Source: Semisulcospira habei
Taxonomy: Eukaryota > Mollusca > Gastropoda > Semisulcospiridae
NCBI GenBank assembly: GCA_036245525.1
Contig: BTPG01000002.1
Coordinates: forward strand, 123,426,951 to 123,490,950
Length of the DNA stretch: 64,000 nt
Direction: 5' to 3'
The number at the start of each line of letters is the position of its first letter. The first letter of the stretch is position 1. Below, piece by piece: positions 22,418 to 33,112 of this stretch. The position numbers and the translations under genes are program-made. The notes under the pieces were generated by a model that worked only from the letters and a program-made list of their open reading frames with translations, made no database searches and was not told the DNA's origin.

Positions 22418-25400
22418 GTTAGTTAGTTAGTTATTTGGGTTTAACGCCGAGCAGGCGACTAAGGCTTTTGATTGTACATTGCTTAACGTCCCGACAGCAA
22501 CAAGGCTTTCTCAGGACGTGCCTGCACTGCTTGTGAAAAAAACTAAACAGAAAATTGAATGTATGTCGCCAGCCGGTCAAATACGTTAAATAAACCTACA
22601 ACATGGGTTTGATTGATTGTACATTGCTTAACGTCCCGACAGCAACAAGGCTTTCTCAGGACGTGCCTGCACTGCTTGTGAAAAAAAAAAAAAAAAAAAA
22701 AAACAGAACATTGAATGTATGTCGCCAGCCGGTCAAATACATTAAATAAACCTAACACATGGGGCCTAAATAAAGCTAAGACCATTTAGCAACACACATC
22801 CAATATCAAGAGCTACAGGCAGTGCAGACAGTAGGGAGAGTTTTAAAAAGGCAAATACAGGAGAATGGACCAAGGGTAGACAGAAACACATGCCCCAGAA
22901 TAGAGAGAAAAACTCACCCTGTGGGGCTGACCAGGGTGACCCTGGGAACTAAAAAGTACCTAACCCCACCCAAGTCCCCCAGGGCAGACCCGGGTGGGGG
23001 TACAACATGGGGCCTAAATAAAGCTAAGACCATTTAGCAACACACATCCAACATCAAGAGCTACAGGCAGTGCAGACAGTAGGGAGAGTTTTAAAAAGGC
23101 AAATACAGGTGAATGGTTTGATTGATTGATTGTACATTGCTTAACGTCCCGACAGCAACAAGGCTTTCTCAGGACGTGCCTGCACTGCTTGTGAAAAAAA
23201 ACTAAACAGAAAATTGAATGTATGTCGCCAGCCGGTCAAATACATTAAATAAACCTACAACATGGGGCATAAATAAAGCTAAGACCATTTAGCAACACAC
23301 ATCCAATATCAAGAGCTACAGGCAGTGCAGACAGTAGGGAGAGTTTTAAAAAGGCAAATACAGGTGAATGGACAAAGGGTAGACAGAAACACATGCCCCA
23401 GAATAGAGAGAAAAACCCACCCTGTGGGGCTGACCAGGGTGACCCTGGGAACTAAAAAATACCTAACCCCACCCAAGTCCCCCAGGGCAGACCCGGGTGG
23501 GGTTACAGGTGAATGGACAAAGGGTAGCCAGAAACACATGCCCCAGAATAGAGAGAAAAACCCACCCTGTGGGGCTGACCAGGGTGACCCTGGGAACTAA
23601 AAAATACCTAACCCCACCCAAGTCCCCCAAGGCAGACCCGGCTAAGGCCATCTCACGGCGGGATGGGTAAAAATCTGGTCAGCCAGACTAAAAGCAAGGT
23701 CTTAAGACAAGATGTAAATATAGATTAAAAATCTCAGGCTAAAATGTCGCACATGTCTTTAAAAGAAACGTCTACAGACTCTCAAAAAGGGCAAATAAAA
23801 AATTCACATAGTCAATGAATGCTCAGATCTTGTTAAAAATATTGCATTCTCTCAAAAAATTGAAGATTTTGTCCGGAGGAACATCCCGGAACAAAACCTT
23901 CAAGGAGTCTGCTGTGAAGTGTTTATATCTGGTGTCAATGAGGTCAGCACAATACAGCAAAAAGTGTCGAACAGAAAACTGCTCATCACAGGCAAAACAC
24001 CATGGACGCTCATCCTGTTTAAGTAAGTAAGAGTGCGTAACATACGTGTGCCCGATGTGGAGCCGAGCAAGGACAGTCTCCTCACGGCGGCTGCCGCAGC
24101 GGAAAGGTAGACTGTCAGACAACTTAGGAAGAGCTTCATGAAGCTTGTTCCCTTCCTCTTTGTCCCACTCGGACTGCCACTCGCGGGCTATGTACGCACT
24201 AATACCAGGTTTAAAATCACTATAGACAGTCTGTGTGTCAGGGACAGGGTCACTGCGGGCACTGTCGGCAGCAGAATCTGCGATTCTGTTGCCTTCGATG
24301 CCCACATGGCCCGGGACCCAAATAAAAATGATGTCATAATATTCCTTCATCAAGTCCGCGTAGAGCTCTCTAATCTGCACCAGCAGTGGATGGTCTGTTC
24401 CCGCGCCCTGAAGGGCCTGCAGGGCAGAAAGAGAGTCAGACAGAATCAGGAAGTTCCTTTCCCGAGACTGATAGGCATGCTTGAGTGCTAGCAGAATTGC
24501 CTGCAGTTCTGCACTAAATACAGAGGAATGGTCAGGGAGACGGAGCTTAAATGGGCGTCTAGGATGGCGAGAGGACACTACAGCCGCAGCCACTCTTCCA
24601 TCCTCAGATTTGGACCCATCCGTATAAAGACGACAATAGCCAGGAAAAAATGAAAGGAGTTAATTGAGGCTCTGTTGGTATATGGCTGGTGGAGTACAAT
24701 CCTTCTTGTGGGCAGTAAAGTCCAGCAAGATGTCAGGAACTGGTAGTAGCCAGGGTGGAGTGACGTGTTGCAGAGATTCCGAAACTTTGTCCAGGTCCAC
24801 TCCGGCCGCCTGCAGATGAGGTCGGACACGGAAGGAAAGTGGACGGACAGCTCCCGGATGGGCATCGTAAATCTCTGCAAACGACGGGGTAAAAACACAA
24901 TCATAGGCAGGATTTTCTGGATGGGCCTTCAGCTTCAGAACGTAGCTGAGCATGAGGCGGATGCGGCGGAGCCTGAGAGAAGGCTCCCCTGCCTCTGCAT
25001 ACAGACTAGGAACTGGAGATGTCCTGAAGGCTCCCAGACATATGCGCAGACCTTGATGGTGAATTGTGTTCAGACGCTGTAGAACAGACTTGGAAGCCGA
25101 GCCATATACCACAGAGCCGTAATCCAGTTTGGACCGAACAAGGGCCCGGTACAGTCGAAGTAAGACGATACGGTCTGCACCCCAGTCAGTACGACCAACG
25201 ACACGAAGAATGTCGAGGGCCTTCCGACAAGAGGTTCTAAGGTAGTTAACATGGTTGCGGAAGGTCAATCTTTTGTCAAAGATGACCCCCAGAAACTTTG
25301 CCTCTTCGGCCACCTGAATTGGCACTCCAGCAATGCTCAGGGTAGGTTTTGGAAAAAATTTCATCTGGTTAGTAAAATGCACACAGACTGTCTTGGAGGG

Positions 25401-25492
25401 CGAGAACCTGAATCCGTTGAGAGACACCCACCCCTGGATGCGATCAACGCACAGCTGCAAGCGCCTCTCAAGGGACGCAAGTCCTCGACCTC
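22418..25492 (-). mobile_element. I-superfamily LINE, 5'-truncated, hosting SINEs
   Basis: The 3' tail is at 22418-22465 and resumes at 23642 after a SINE nest. Coding sequence follows from 23823 (C-terminus) to 25492. RNase H motifs (YTDGSKSEDG, SAELQAILLAL, LSDSLSAL, GNRIADSAA) are at about 23990-24640 and the end of the reverse transcriptase at 24660-25492. There is one frameshift near 24655. It is nearly identical to the corresponding part of the element at 38517-44379, so it is young. Its 5' end stops exactly where an LTR begins at 25493. Confidence 0.9.
22466..23641 (-). mobile_element. Nest of three SINEs, one hosting two others
   Basis: SINE 1 is split into three parts and flanked by CTAAGGC (22459-22465 and 23642-23648). 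SINE 2 (22608-23001) sits inside SINE 1 between two ACAACATGGG copies (22598-22607 and 23002-23011). SINE 3 (23117-23503) sits inside SINE 1 between two TACAGGTGAATGG copies (23104-23116 and 23504-23516). SINEs 2 and 3 are full length, about 390 bases. All three lie in the same orientation, with poly-A/T and (ATCA)-type ends on the plus-strand left. Confidence 0.85.
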
Positions 25493-27217
25493 TGTCACGT
25501 AACGGATGTGACATGTTTCATTTTTTCGTCAAGTCGTTTTCTTGTTAATAAATGTAGGTCGCCGACTTCTGTAAATAGCCTTAGTTTAGGGAAGTTAATA
25601 AATGTAGTGTGAGCGTAATCGTAAAGCCCGTGCAGCAAGCTTAGCAGTGAGCGAGTACAGCGGTTGCACGCTTTCGCCGAGTAGCTTTAACCGAACAGTG
25701 TTCAGAGTAAAGTTAAACTGCAAGGTAGCAGAAGGATATTACAGTCAGTCAGCGGAGTTAGCCAGCGAAGTGAGAGTCTGGGTCAGGGTGCGTCCTCGTT
25801 TGGAGCCCTTGACAAGCTGTGTGAGGGTTGTTTTACCCTCCCTGCAAGACCACGACCAGTGTTCCTGGGTGTGGGTGTCCCGAGAGACTTGTGACCACGG
25901 CTGCTACTCACCAGAAGACCCCTCCGGTTCGTCTTCGTCTTGTTTGTCTCGTCCTGCCGGAGGACTCACCAGTGACAGGTATTTATTCATGCCATTTTCC
26001 TCAGTTAGCTGCTGTGCTCTCGGGTGTTTGAATGTGTACGTAGGTTCGGAAGTGTATGTTCGTCTAGTTTTTTAGTGATGTTTTAATCGAGTCTTTAATC
26101 ATGTTTTTTAGGTTGGGTTGTAGTGTGGTGGGTGTCGGATTTAGTTGTTTATGTTCGGCTGTCGCCGAGTGAGTATATTTAAAGGGCCATGTTGTAAAAT
26201 GAATTAAAGTGGGTATCCTTTCAAATATATCTGTATTAAGTCCTAGATGCAATGTAATAAGTTTGTCACGTTGGGTGGTTGCTGGTGATTATTTCATATT
26301 GTATGTACATGTGGATATTTTGATAATGGTTTTAGCAGTGGCAATGTTATTATACAAAAGTGGTTGTGCTAGCTTAATGTTAGTGTAATGGAGTAGTGCA
26401 GACCTGGTGAATGTTGAATGTACATAGGAAGCTTTCATATCCATGATTGTATATTTAATATGGCCAAGGCAGGTATTAGGGTGAGACGAGACACAACTCA
26501 CGTGGTTTGTGAGTAGTTGCGTGTCAAATAGGCCAGAATTAACTGTGTTGGCACTTTGACTGACAATGCGCCCTTTTCCAGTGCACTGGCTTCGAAGATT
26601 GGCTTCGAAGATTGGCTTCGAAGATTTCGTCGTTCTTCGATCTCATCCACGACCAACGGTGACACATCATCGGGAGCGGGAACGCCTTCGCTAGCCAGTC
26701 CTGTTGGACAAGTACTTTGACGTTGGGCTACAGCGGGCGGATCCTACGTTCTGAGCGTCGGTCACAGGCGTGCGTGGGCAAGCGCGGCTACGGTGCTCTG
26801 TGGTGTAGGGGTAGTACTCTTACTTTACGAGCCACCCTGTCTAGTGTGGGACAGAGGACACTGTACAGAGACAAAGTTACCCGCCTTGTATAGCCGTTGG
26901 CCATATTAGTCATTATCACCTGTTAGTCATATTCACCTGTTAGTCATTTTCGTCTGTTAGTCATTTTCACTTGTTAGTCATTTTTTATATGTTAATCTTT
27001 TTTATGTGTTAATACGTTATGAGTGCATGCGTGGGTATGTGTGAGTGTGTGGGGCGTTAGTGGGTTGGGGTGGGGGTTAGAGTAAGAGTAGGTAATAAAG
27101 GATTTGTTTGTTGTTTATCACTGGCGTTGTGTGGTTTATTTAGAGTGGGTGGGTTTCCTCGAGTGTCAGCACTCATATTGTCCACGGCGCCCTGACTCCG
27201 TCAGGCGTGTCGTGACA
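25493..27217 (+). mobile_element. Long terminal repeat of a Gypsy-type retrotransposon (1.7 kb)
   Basis: The unit starts TGTCACGT and ends CGTGACA, a 7-base inverted terminal pair with TG...CA ends. It is followed by TTTGGTGGCAGCGGTGGGATA (27220-27240), a typical tRNA primer-binding region, and then by gag-like coding sequence, as expected for a 5' LTR. Internal repeats include a 14-base unit (GGCTTCGAAGATT) three times at 26588-26626 and five CACCTGTTAGTCATTTT-like units at 26905-26985. At 1725 bases it is a long LTR. No matching 3' LTR is in the window. Confidence 0.7.
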
Positions 27218-27587
27218 TATTTGGTGGCAGCGGTGGGATAAGGATTAGGGGGAGGTAACGGATTAGGTAGATTAGGGTATTTTTGTGCGCCAGTGACCGT
27301 TTGTTCGTGTTGTGGTACGAGTAAGATTTAGCGGGCGGTTGGCGGGAGTGGGGGCGTATTGCGCCAGGGGCCGCGGCCAGAGAGTGCAGTGCGCATAAAC
27401 GAGGGGTGGCATGAGTGGTTGCCTCTCATTACTCAGGTACCGAGTGGTGAGGACCCTTCGGCTCTTGTCACTGTCTAGCCCTTATTCGTTGTTTGTATTC
27501 TGTGTGTTTATTTGTTTTATTTTTTTCTTTGACAGGGGTCCTGCTGGGGAGCAGTTGTCGTCGCTGCCTCCGTGACACCCACACCAG

Positions 27588-27990
27588 GATGCCCCCTAAA
27601 CGGGAGACCAGGGCCACCCGTGCCACGTCGGGGCACGACCCTGAGTCCGAGGGTGGTGGTGCAGGGGATGAGGGTCCAGGAGAGAGAGGAGCCACTTTGG
27701 CCACTCCTTCTCGGAAGGAAACGGTGGTGAGTACCCTTACCCGTACTCTCACTGCAGCAGGACTGACACCCAGTAGGGATCAGGAAAGTAAAGGGGGGTT
27801 AGGGGTGATGGTAAACCCATACGAGCAGTATAAGTGATAGGAGAGGGCCTAGGACTTAGTGGGGGAGCTCTAACCCAGTTCATCCTGTCCGAAGTTAGGA
27901 GAGAGGAAGAAAAACGGGAACGTGACCTAGACCGTGAGGCGGCTGAGCGGGCTAGGAGGGATGACTTAGCATTGACCGAACGTAAGAGAT
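27588..27990 (+). pseudogene. Gag N-terminal fragment of the LTR retrotransposon
   Basis: From the ATG at 27588 a frame encodes about 83 residues (MPPKRETRATRATSG...VNPYEQYK) ending in TGA at about 27837. A different frame then encodes a charged helical stretch (REEEKRERDLDREAAERARR) up to a TAG near 27990. Long Arg/Glu helices of this kind are usual in the N-terminal part of Gypsy-type Gag proteins. Protease, reverse transcriptase and integrase are absent, so the element is cut off at about 27995, where unrelated AT-rich sequence begins. Confidence 0.6.
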
Positions 27991-28312
27991 AGATATAATG
28001 GGGATCCTCACCCACCCCCCATCCATTTTAAATATTTATTATAGTCAACTAGGCTTTTAGACAAACCAACATCAACAAATACAATCAAAGCCTTTATTTT
28101 CTAACTGTATTACTTCCACCCTAGAATAATTTAAAATCAACATGTGGGGCTTCTATGACACACCCAATTAATTGATTTATTTTAATTAAGCAAGCCCACA
28201 TTAACAAAGACAGACATTTTTTTTTTTCTAATCCAGTTGACCTGTGTTTTCAGTTTTTCTCTTCCAATGCTAATCACTTCTAATCACCCTGATCTTTCTA
28301 TCTGCAAATCAT
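27991..28312. other. Non-coding flank of the viral relic
   Basis: AT-rich sequence with no gene seen. It lies between the broken LTR element and the next viral gene and is probably viral intergenic sequence. Confidence 0.4.
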
Positions 28313-29070
28313 TTAATCTGTATTGTATTTTTTTTTTTTCTGTGTCAAGATTCCCATTGTCTGCTGTAGCCAGTTTTTCTTTTCTCTTTCTATTTGATTA
28401 TCAAGCTCACCCAGTTTGGCTACATTATTTACCATCTCACCTATGATTGACTGCAGTGATTTATTTAACCCCATTAAATCCCGCAAGGGTAAAGGTGGGT
28501 CGTCTATTGTTTTCATTACTTCATCAGTAAATGAGGTTTCTTGTTCTACATTGTTTGCTATTTCTGGCAGTCTTTTTACTTCCGTCATTTCAATTTCCTG
28601 TCCCATTGGCAACTTTGTTTGTGTGTCGTGAAGAGTAGTAACAACTTGTGGTGGTAACTTCTTACTACCACTACCAACACCAAGGTAATGCTGCAGTGTT
28701 TCCTCACCAACGACATCAGTTTTTATCGTACTTAAAGCTCTAAACTTAGCAGGGTTATTTTTATGGGTTAGATGTACTTTACCTCCGACTGTATTTACAA
28801 ATAAGTGACCTTTATCATATTTAAACTGATTAGGATCTATTACATCTGGGCGGGCACCAACACTGTAAAAAAAAAAAAAGAGTTTACTCTGTCTTTTAAC
28901 AGTTTGTGATACAAAGGAGAAGTATTTACCATTCCATTCAAATCTGTAGCACTGATATCAGAGACATTCATGACATGTCCATTCATTTCAAAATCTTCAT
29001 GATTAAATCCTCCCGCTGCCATCATTTTTATTAATTTAATATTTTTGATTTTTGCATCATAAAATGACAT
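28313..29070 (-). pseudogene. Virus-like gene with a homopolymer frameshift
   Basis: The gene starts at an ATG at 29068-29070 (MSFYDAKIKNIKLIKMMAAGG) and runs to TAA at 28313. The frame changes at a run of 13 A (plus strand) at 28867-28879: open sequence before the run and open sequence after it are in frames one base apart. The second part contains PDVIDPNQFKYDKG, KTDVVGEETLQHYLG and a Leu/Asn-rich coiled C-terminus (LGELDNQIEREKKNW). It faces the major capsid gene head to head. I recognise it as a regular neighbour of that gene in Polinton/adintovirus-like elements, function unknown. The frameshift may be real or a homopolymer sequencing error. Confidence 0.55.
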
Positions 29071-30257
29071 CGTCTTATGGAACAACGTTAGACCCATATA
29101 GATAACTACGTGAGCCTCTTGGTGTTAAGGTCATTAGGCAATCAATCATCATCACAAATAATCCAAGTACCATAGACCAGAACCAAGTTCTTACTGTCAA
29201 GTTTTTGAACCTAGGTCCCAGTGATGTTATTGTTCCTGGCACTGCACGTCTTGCTTTTAATAGTGAACTTTCATCAAAATCAGATGTAAACAGAACACTA
29301 GTTAACAACCTAGGCATAGCAATTATTAGGACCATCAAAGTTAAACTTGAAGGACAGGAAGTGTTTAGTCTTGACGATGTTGATGTGTTTTACTGCTATA
29401 AAGATCTGTGGCTCACAAGAGAAGAACGAGAGGATCGTATTTACCAAGGCATACAGTCAGATAACAATACTAAACTCAGAATCGATACAGCCGACAAAGT
29501 AACCACTACAGCCAAGGACATTATTATGGCCGAAACATACAAAACCAGATTTTACATTCCACTTGAATTCGAAATCCTAACAGTGCATTTGCCGTATTAT
29601 CAAGGAGCACTGAATGACCGTCTAAACTTTGAACTAACTTTCAACGACTACTCCAAAGTTATAAAATCATCTGATCCCAATGTGTCATATAAGATCTCTA
29701 ACATCTCTTTGGAATATGAAATTGTCACACACACTGAACTAGCCAGACTCATTCAAAATCAGTACCAGTCAAGACTGCCGATTTATGAGGACCGGGTGAT
29801 AAGGCATAGTTTAATGCATAAAGACAAAAGCGATCCAATGTGGAACATAAACTTGAACACAACTGCTAGGTCACTGAAAGGTATTCTTATGTTGTTTGTT
29901 GAAGCCAGTAGTCCATACAAAAGGGATTCAGAAAAATTCTACAATCCAAAGATTACACATTTGTCTTGTACAATTGAAGGTCGCCGTAATCAAGTGTATG
30001 CATCTGGAATGCAACCTTACCAGCACTACGACGAGATCACAAAATATTTTGCAGGCGGGAGACTTAGAGAAAAACCAGCAAACATGGCATGCAAAGATCT
30101 ACATCTGTATGACGTAAGAATTGGACAATACCTGACAAACAAATATGCACTTCGGCTAGACCTGCGTAGTACAGATGACGACTACCTACATGGGTCAGGA
30201 CGTACTGTTGAAAACGGCAGTGACGGAATTACAATTCAGATTAAAAAGAAGACTTAA
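29064..30257 (+). pseudogene. Major capsid protein (double jelly-roll type), early stop
   Basis: The reading frame starts at ATG 29064-29066, meets a TAA after 13 codons (29103-29105) and is then open to the stop at 30257, about 384 codons further. Diagnostic stretches are NDRLNFELTFNDYSKVIKSS, ISLEYEIVT, LARLIQNQYQSRLPI, DKSDPMWNINLNTTARSLKG, FYNPKITHLSCTIEG and YASGMQPYQHYDEITKYFA. These are typical of the capsid proteins of Polinton/adintovirus-like elements in aquatic invertebrates. Length is in the expected range for the shorter members. The protein would form the trimeric capsid shell. A downstream ATG at 29205 would bypass the stop but lose about 45 conserved-looking residues. Confidence 0.75.
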
Positions 30258-30357
30258 ACCGCTGGAGCAATAAATGTTTATTTGTATCTGATTTATGATG
30301 CTCAACTCAATATTTCAGGAAGCAGACATGTGTATTAAAATTATATTCTGTATTAAA

Positions 30358-30458
30358 ATGAACTTGATGACACTCGACCCACACTGTGGTTTGTTTTGTG
30401 GTGCCACAGGGTGTGGAAAAACTGAATATGTCCTCGACCTCTTACAAACAAGATACAT
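30358..30458 (+). pseudogene. Packaging ATPase (A32/FtsK-HerA type), N-terminal piece
   Basis: About 100 bases after the capsid gene, a frame from the ATG at 30358 contains the Walker A motif GATGCGKT near 30399-30422, followed by a helix (EYVLDLLQ). The sequence is then cut at 30458 by a transposon with a 19-base inverted repeat. The Walker B part is at 36822-37327. The order capsid-ATPase is that of Polinton/adintovirus-like elements, where this enzyme pumps DNA into the capsid. The gene cannot be expressed as one protein in this state. Confidence 0.75.
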
Positions 30459-30841
30459 GACTAAGTGCCAAAAGGTGAGCAAAAAGTGAGTGATCTCTTT
30501 TGCGTGAAACTAAAATCTGTTTAAAAAGACACGTGTTGACTTTAACAAGTGCAATGTGTGTGTGAATGATTGAAGATATACTGGCAATAATTTCTGCACC
30601 TAAGGTAAAGCCGTTTGGTGAGTATACTGTAAAACGCCAGAATTCACCAATAAAAATCGGCCCGGAAAAGCGGACAATGACATGCCGTCGGTCTGTTTTG
30701 ATCTCGCGTGTAAAAGCAACAATAACAAACCTGGTGCCAACCATGCCCATATGTTCAGGGAAGATTGATCTTATAATCCGTGTATTTCCCAGATTTGAAG
30801 GCAAGCCATGCTTTTGTTTATTGCTCTTGAAAGTAGCCACT

Positions 30842-32362
30842 GTCGGACGTCAGATTTGTCGCAACAGCAGCATCTTAATTTCCGCAAACTTGTGCTAGCG
30901 AAAGGCACGCTGACCCAAACCGGAAATGGCGTCATTGCGTTGTTTCACTTTCGTTGAATATTTTATATGCTTTAAATTTACTTTTCCGTCACAGTTTTCT
31001 AAGCTGGCAAAAAAAATTGTGAGCGGCCAGTTTTTGTCGCAAGATCTGACGTTCAACTATTTGACAAGTTTAACAAAGTTGTTTTGGGTTTTTTTGGTCT
31101 ACGATCGTCCGGTTATGATAGATGCATTATGGGCCACATTCCAGCGTGGTTGTTTTGAATGTCCGGTTTGTCAATGGAGAGCTACAACTCGTGACATTTT
31201 GTCGCAACTGTTTTCATAAATCTGACGTTCGATCACTTCTGACGTTCGAGTGTAATCATAGACAAAATAAAGAGCCAAATGTTTATTGTAAGGGACCATT
31301 TTTAAGAGTTTGAATCGCCCGAGACTCCAGCACCGATTTTAGGCAGTAGGTTGGAGAATGAAGATGATTTCTTGTGATAACAAATTTTATGGCTGTAGCA
31401 ACCTGACGTTCGATCGCGAACACGTGTCGCAAATCTGACCTCCAATCGATGCAAGTTGGTAAATGAGTTATTTGAATGAACACGGGTCACCGATGTATTT
31501 TTGTCGTTTGATGGAGACGTGCAGTTGTTGTGACGCAAACGTAAGATAATGAGATCAAGAAACAGGTGAATTTCATAACATAATAATGCAATGATAAAAA
31601 AGGTATCGGACGTCAGGCTTGTGCCAACATTTGCTGCTGCAATCCTGACGTTCAACACATATGGATTGTAGAACTTTTGGGGGCAAAGGCACTGTTAAAA
31701 TGAGCCATTTTGGACAACCAGTTGCATAGACATTAGGACCTTCTAAATCTGAGGGTCAGAGTTAAAATAGTGCATTAGCCTGTACACAGATAAAACTTAT
31801 TTGAATATTTGTTTTATTTTTTCGGGCGCAGACTGTTTAGCACGTCATGTTTCATCATGTATATTACATCAGAAAGCTGTATGCAGTTTGTTCTTCATAT
31901 CTGTTTTGTTTGTTAAGTATTGTAGCTTGAAACTGGGGGAAAGGCTTTGTGTTTGTGGCTTCTGATAACTATTCTGGGGATATCTGCTGCAATCCTGATG
32001 TTCGACATAAGTTACAAATTCTGGCCCTGACTGCCAATAAATATATTTGGGCAGCAAAGATAGACTCCCATTGTGCTCTAATGTGTGCATGTATTCCTGT
32101 GAGTGGTATATAACATGACAAAGTGTGTTTTTCTTGGTTGTAGGATGTTTTAAAAATGTTTTAAAAATTGAATATGGTCGGATGTCAGGTATTGCAACAC
32201 AAATCATGTTCGGGGATTAGAACATTCTAAGCCAAAAAGCAGTAATTGTTTGGATAGGTCAATTGTGACCACTACTTATTATTTTAACTGTTTAGAAACT
32301 GATTTGTGTTTTTTTATCCCACTAATTTAAAGGCACTATGTCACAATACCTGATGTCCGACA
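30842..32362. repeat. About eleven dispersed CTGACGTTCGA-like motifs
   Basis: Copies of CTGAyGTyCGA or its complement occur near 30843, 31047, 31222, 31239, 31403, 31435 (variant), 31606, 31646 (variant), 31994, 32177 and 32353. Several are next to TTGTCGCAA or GCTGCAAT. Both orientations occur. Such clusters at one end of a DNA transposon usually mean transposase-binding sub-terminal repeats; that role is inferred. Confidence 0.65.
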
Positions 32363-32432
32363 TATCCAGACTTACAAATCTTAACAGCCATTTTCTCAAA
32401 AACCATTTCAGACACGCCTTTACCATAGCTGA

Positions 32433-32942
32433 CACTTAGTTCGCTTCCAGCTGCCAGAGAGATAAGGCTGCCGCGAGGTAACATTCCACTCTCGCCCGCT
32501 CATTCTATTTATATCGCACTTGAAGTTTGCTACTGTGCGGTACACGGCGTGACCGGCTCTCTGCCGCTATAACAACTACCTACACATTTGTATTCATAAC
32601 ACATCTCTGCCTACAGTGATTGTTGTGGAAGCAACATCGTTCAAAAGTTGAAATTCTCACCTACACACTGATACCAAACATGACAACATTACGACTTGCA
32701 CTTGTGGAGCAGGTCATGGTGAAAATAAAGAGAACGGGAATTTGTTGATGAGTACGAGAACGAGAATTTATTGTGAAATTGACAAAGTTCCCACAGCCAT
32801 AACACAAAGACGCTACTTTTCCCAGTGAAACACACTTGCATGCATAAGGGTTAGCATGCCTACAGTACGTATCACTTAATGGATTTTGGGTTCATGGTGG
32901 GGGACGGAAGCAGGAGGGTAATTAATGAGGTCACTGACAGGT
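32433..32942 (+). repeat. Left long terminal inverted repeat of the RAG-like unit
   Basis: The 510 bases begin CACTTAGTTCGCTTCC and match the reverse complement of 36144-36651 almost throughout, with scattered substitutions and one divergent block near 32745-32785. The CAC start is shared with Transib ends and RAG signal heptamers. A nonamer-like A-rich element is not evident. No identical 5-bp duplication flanks the two ends (GCTGA on the left, CTAGG on the right). Confidence 0.85.
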
Positions 32943-33112
32943 GTCGACAGACAAGTTCCAGACATCCGACTTGGTGTACACTCCCGGAATTGGGGAAAGA
33001 GAGGGCTTAGTTACACGGATACTATTGAGGAGATAGCCTCGTTTCTTTCTTGGGAAATAGTGTAACAATAACAGTCAACCTTGTAAATGTACTTTTGATT
33101 TAACTTTTGATC

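Noticed and set aside
26289..26501. Minus-strand frames in the LTR
   Set aside because: They are short, have no motif and lie fully inside the LTR.
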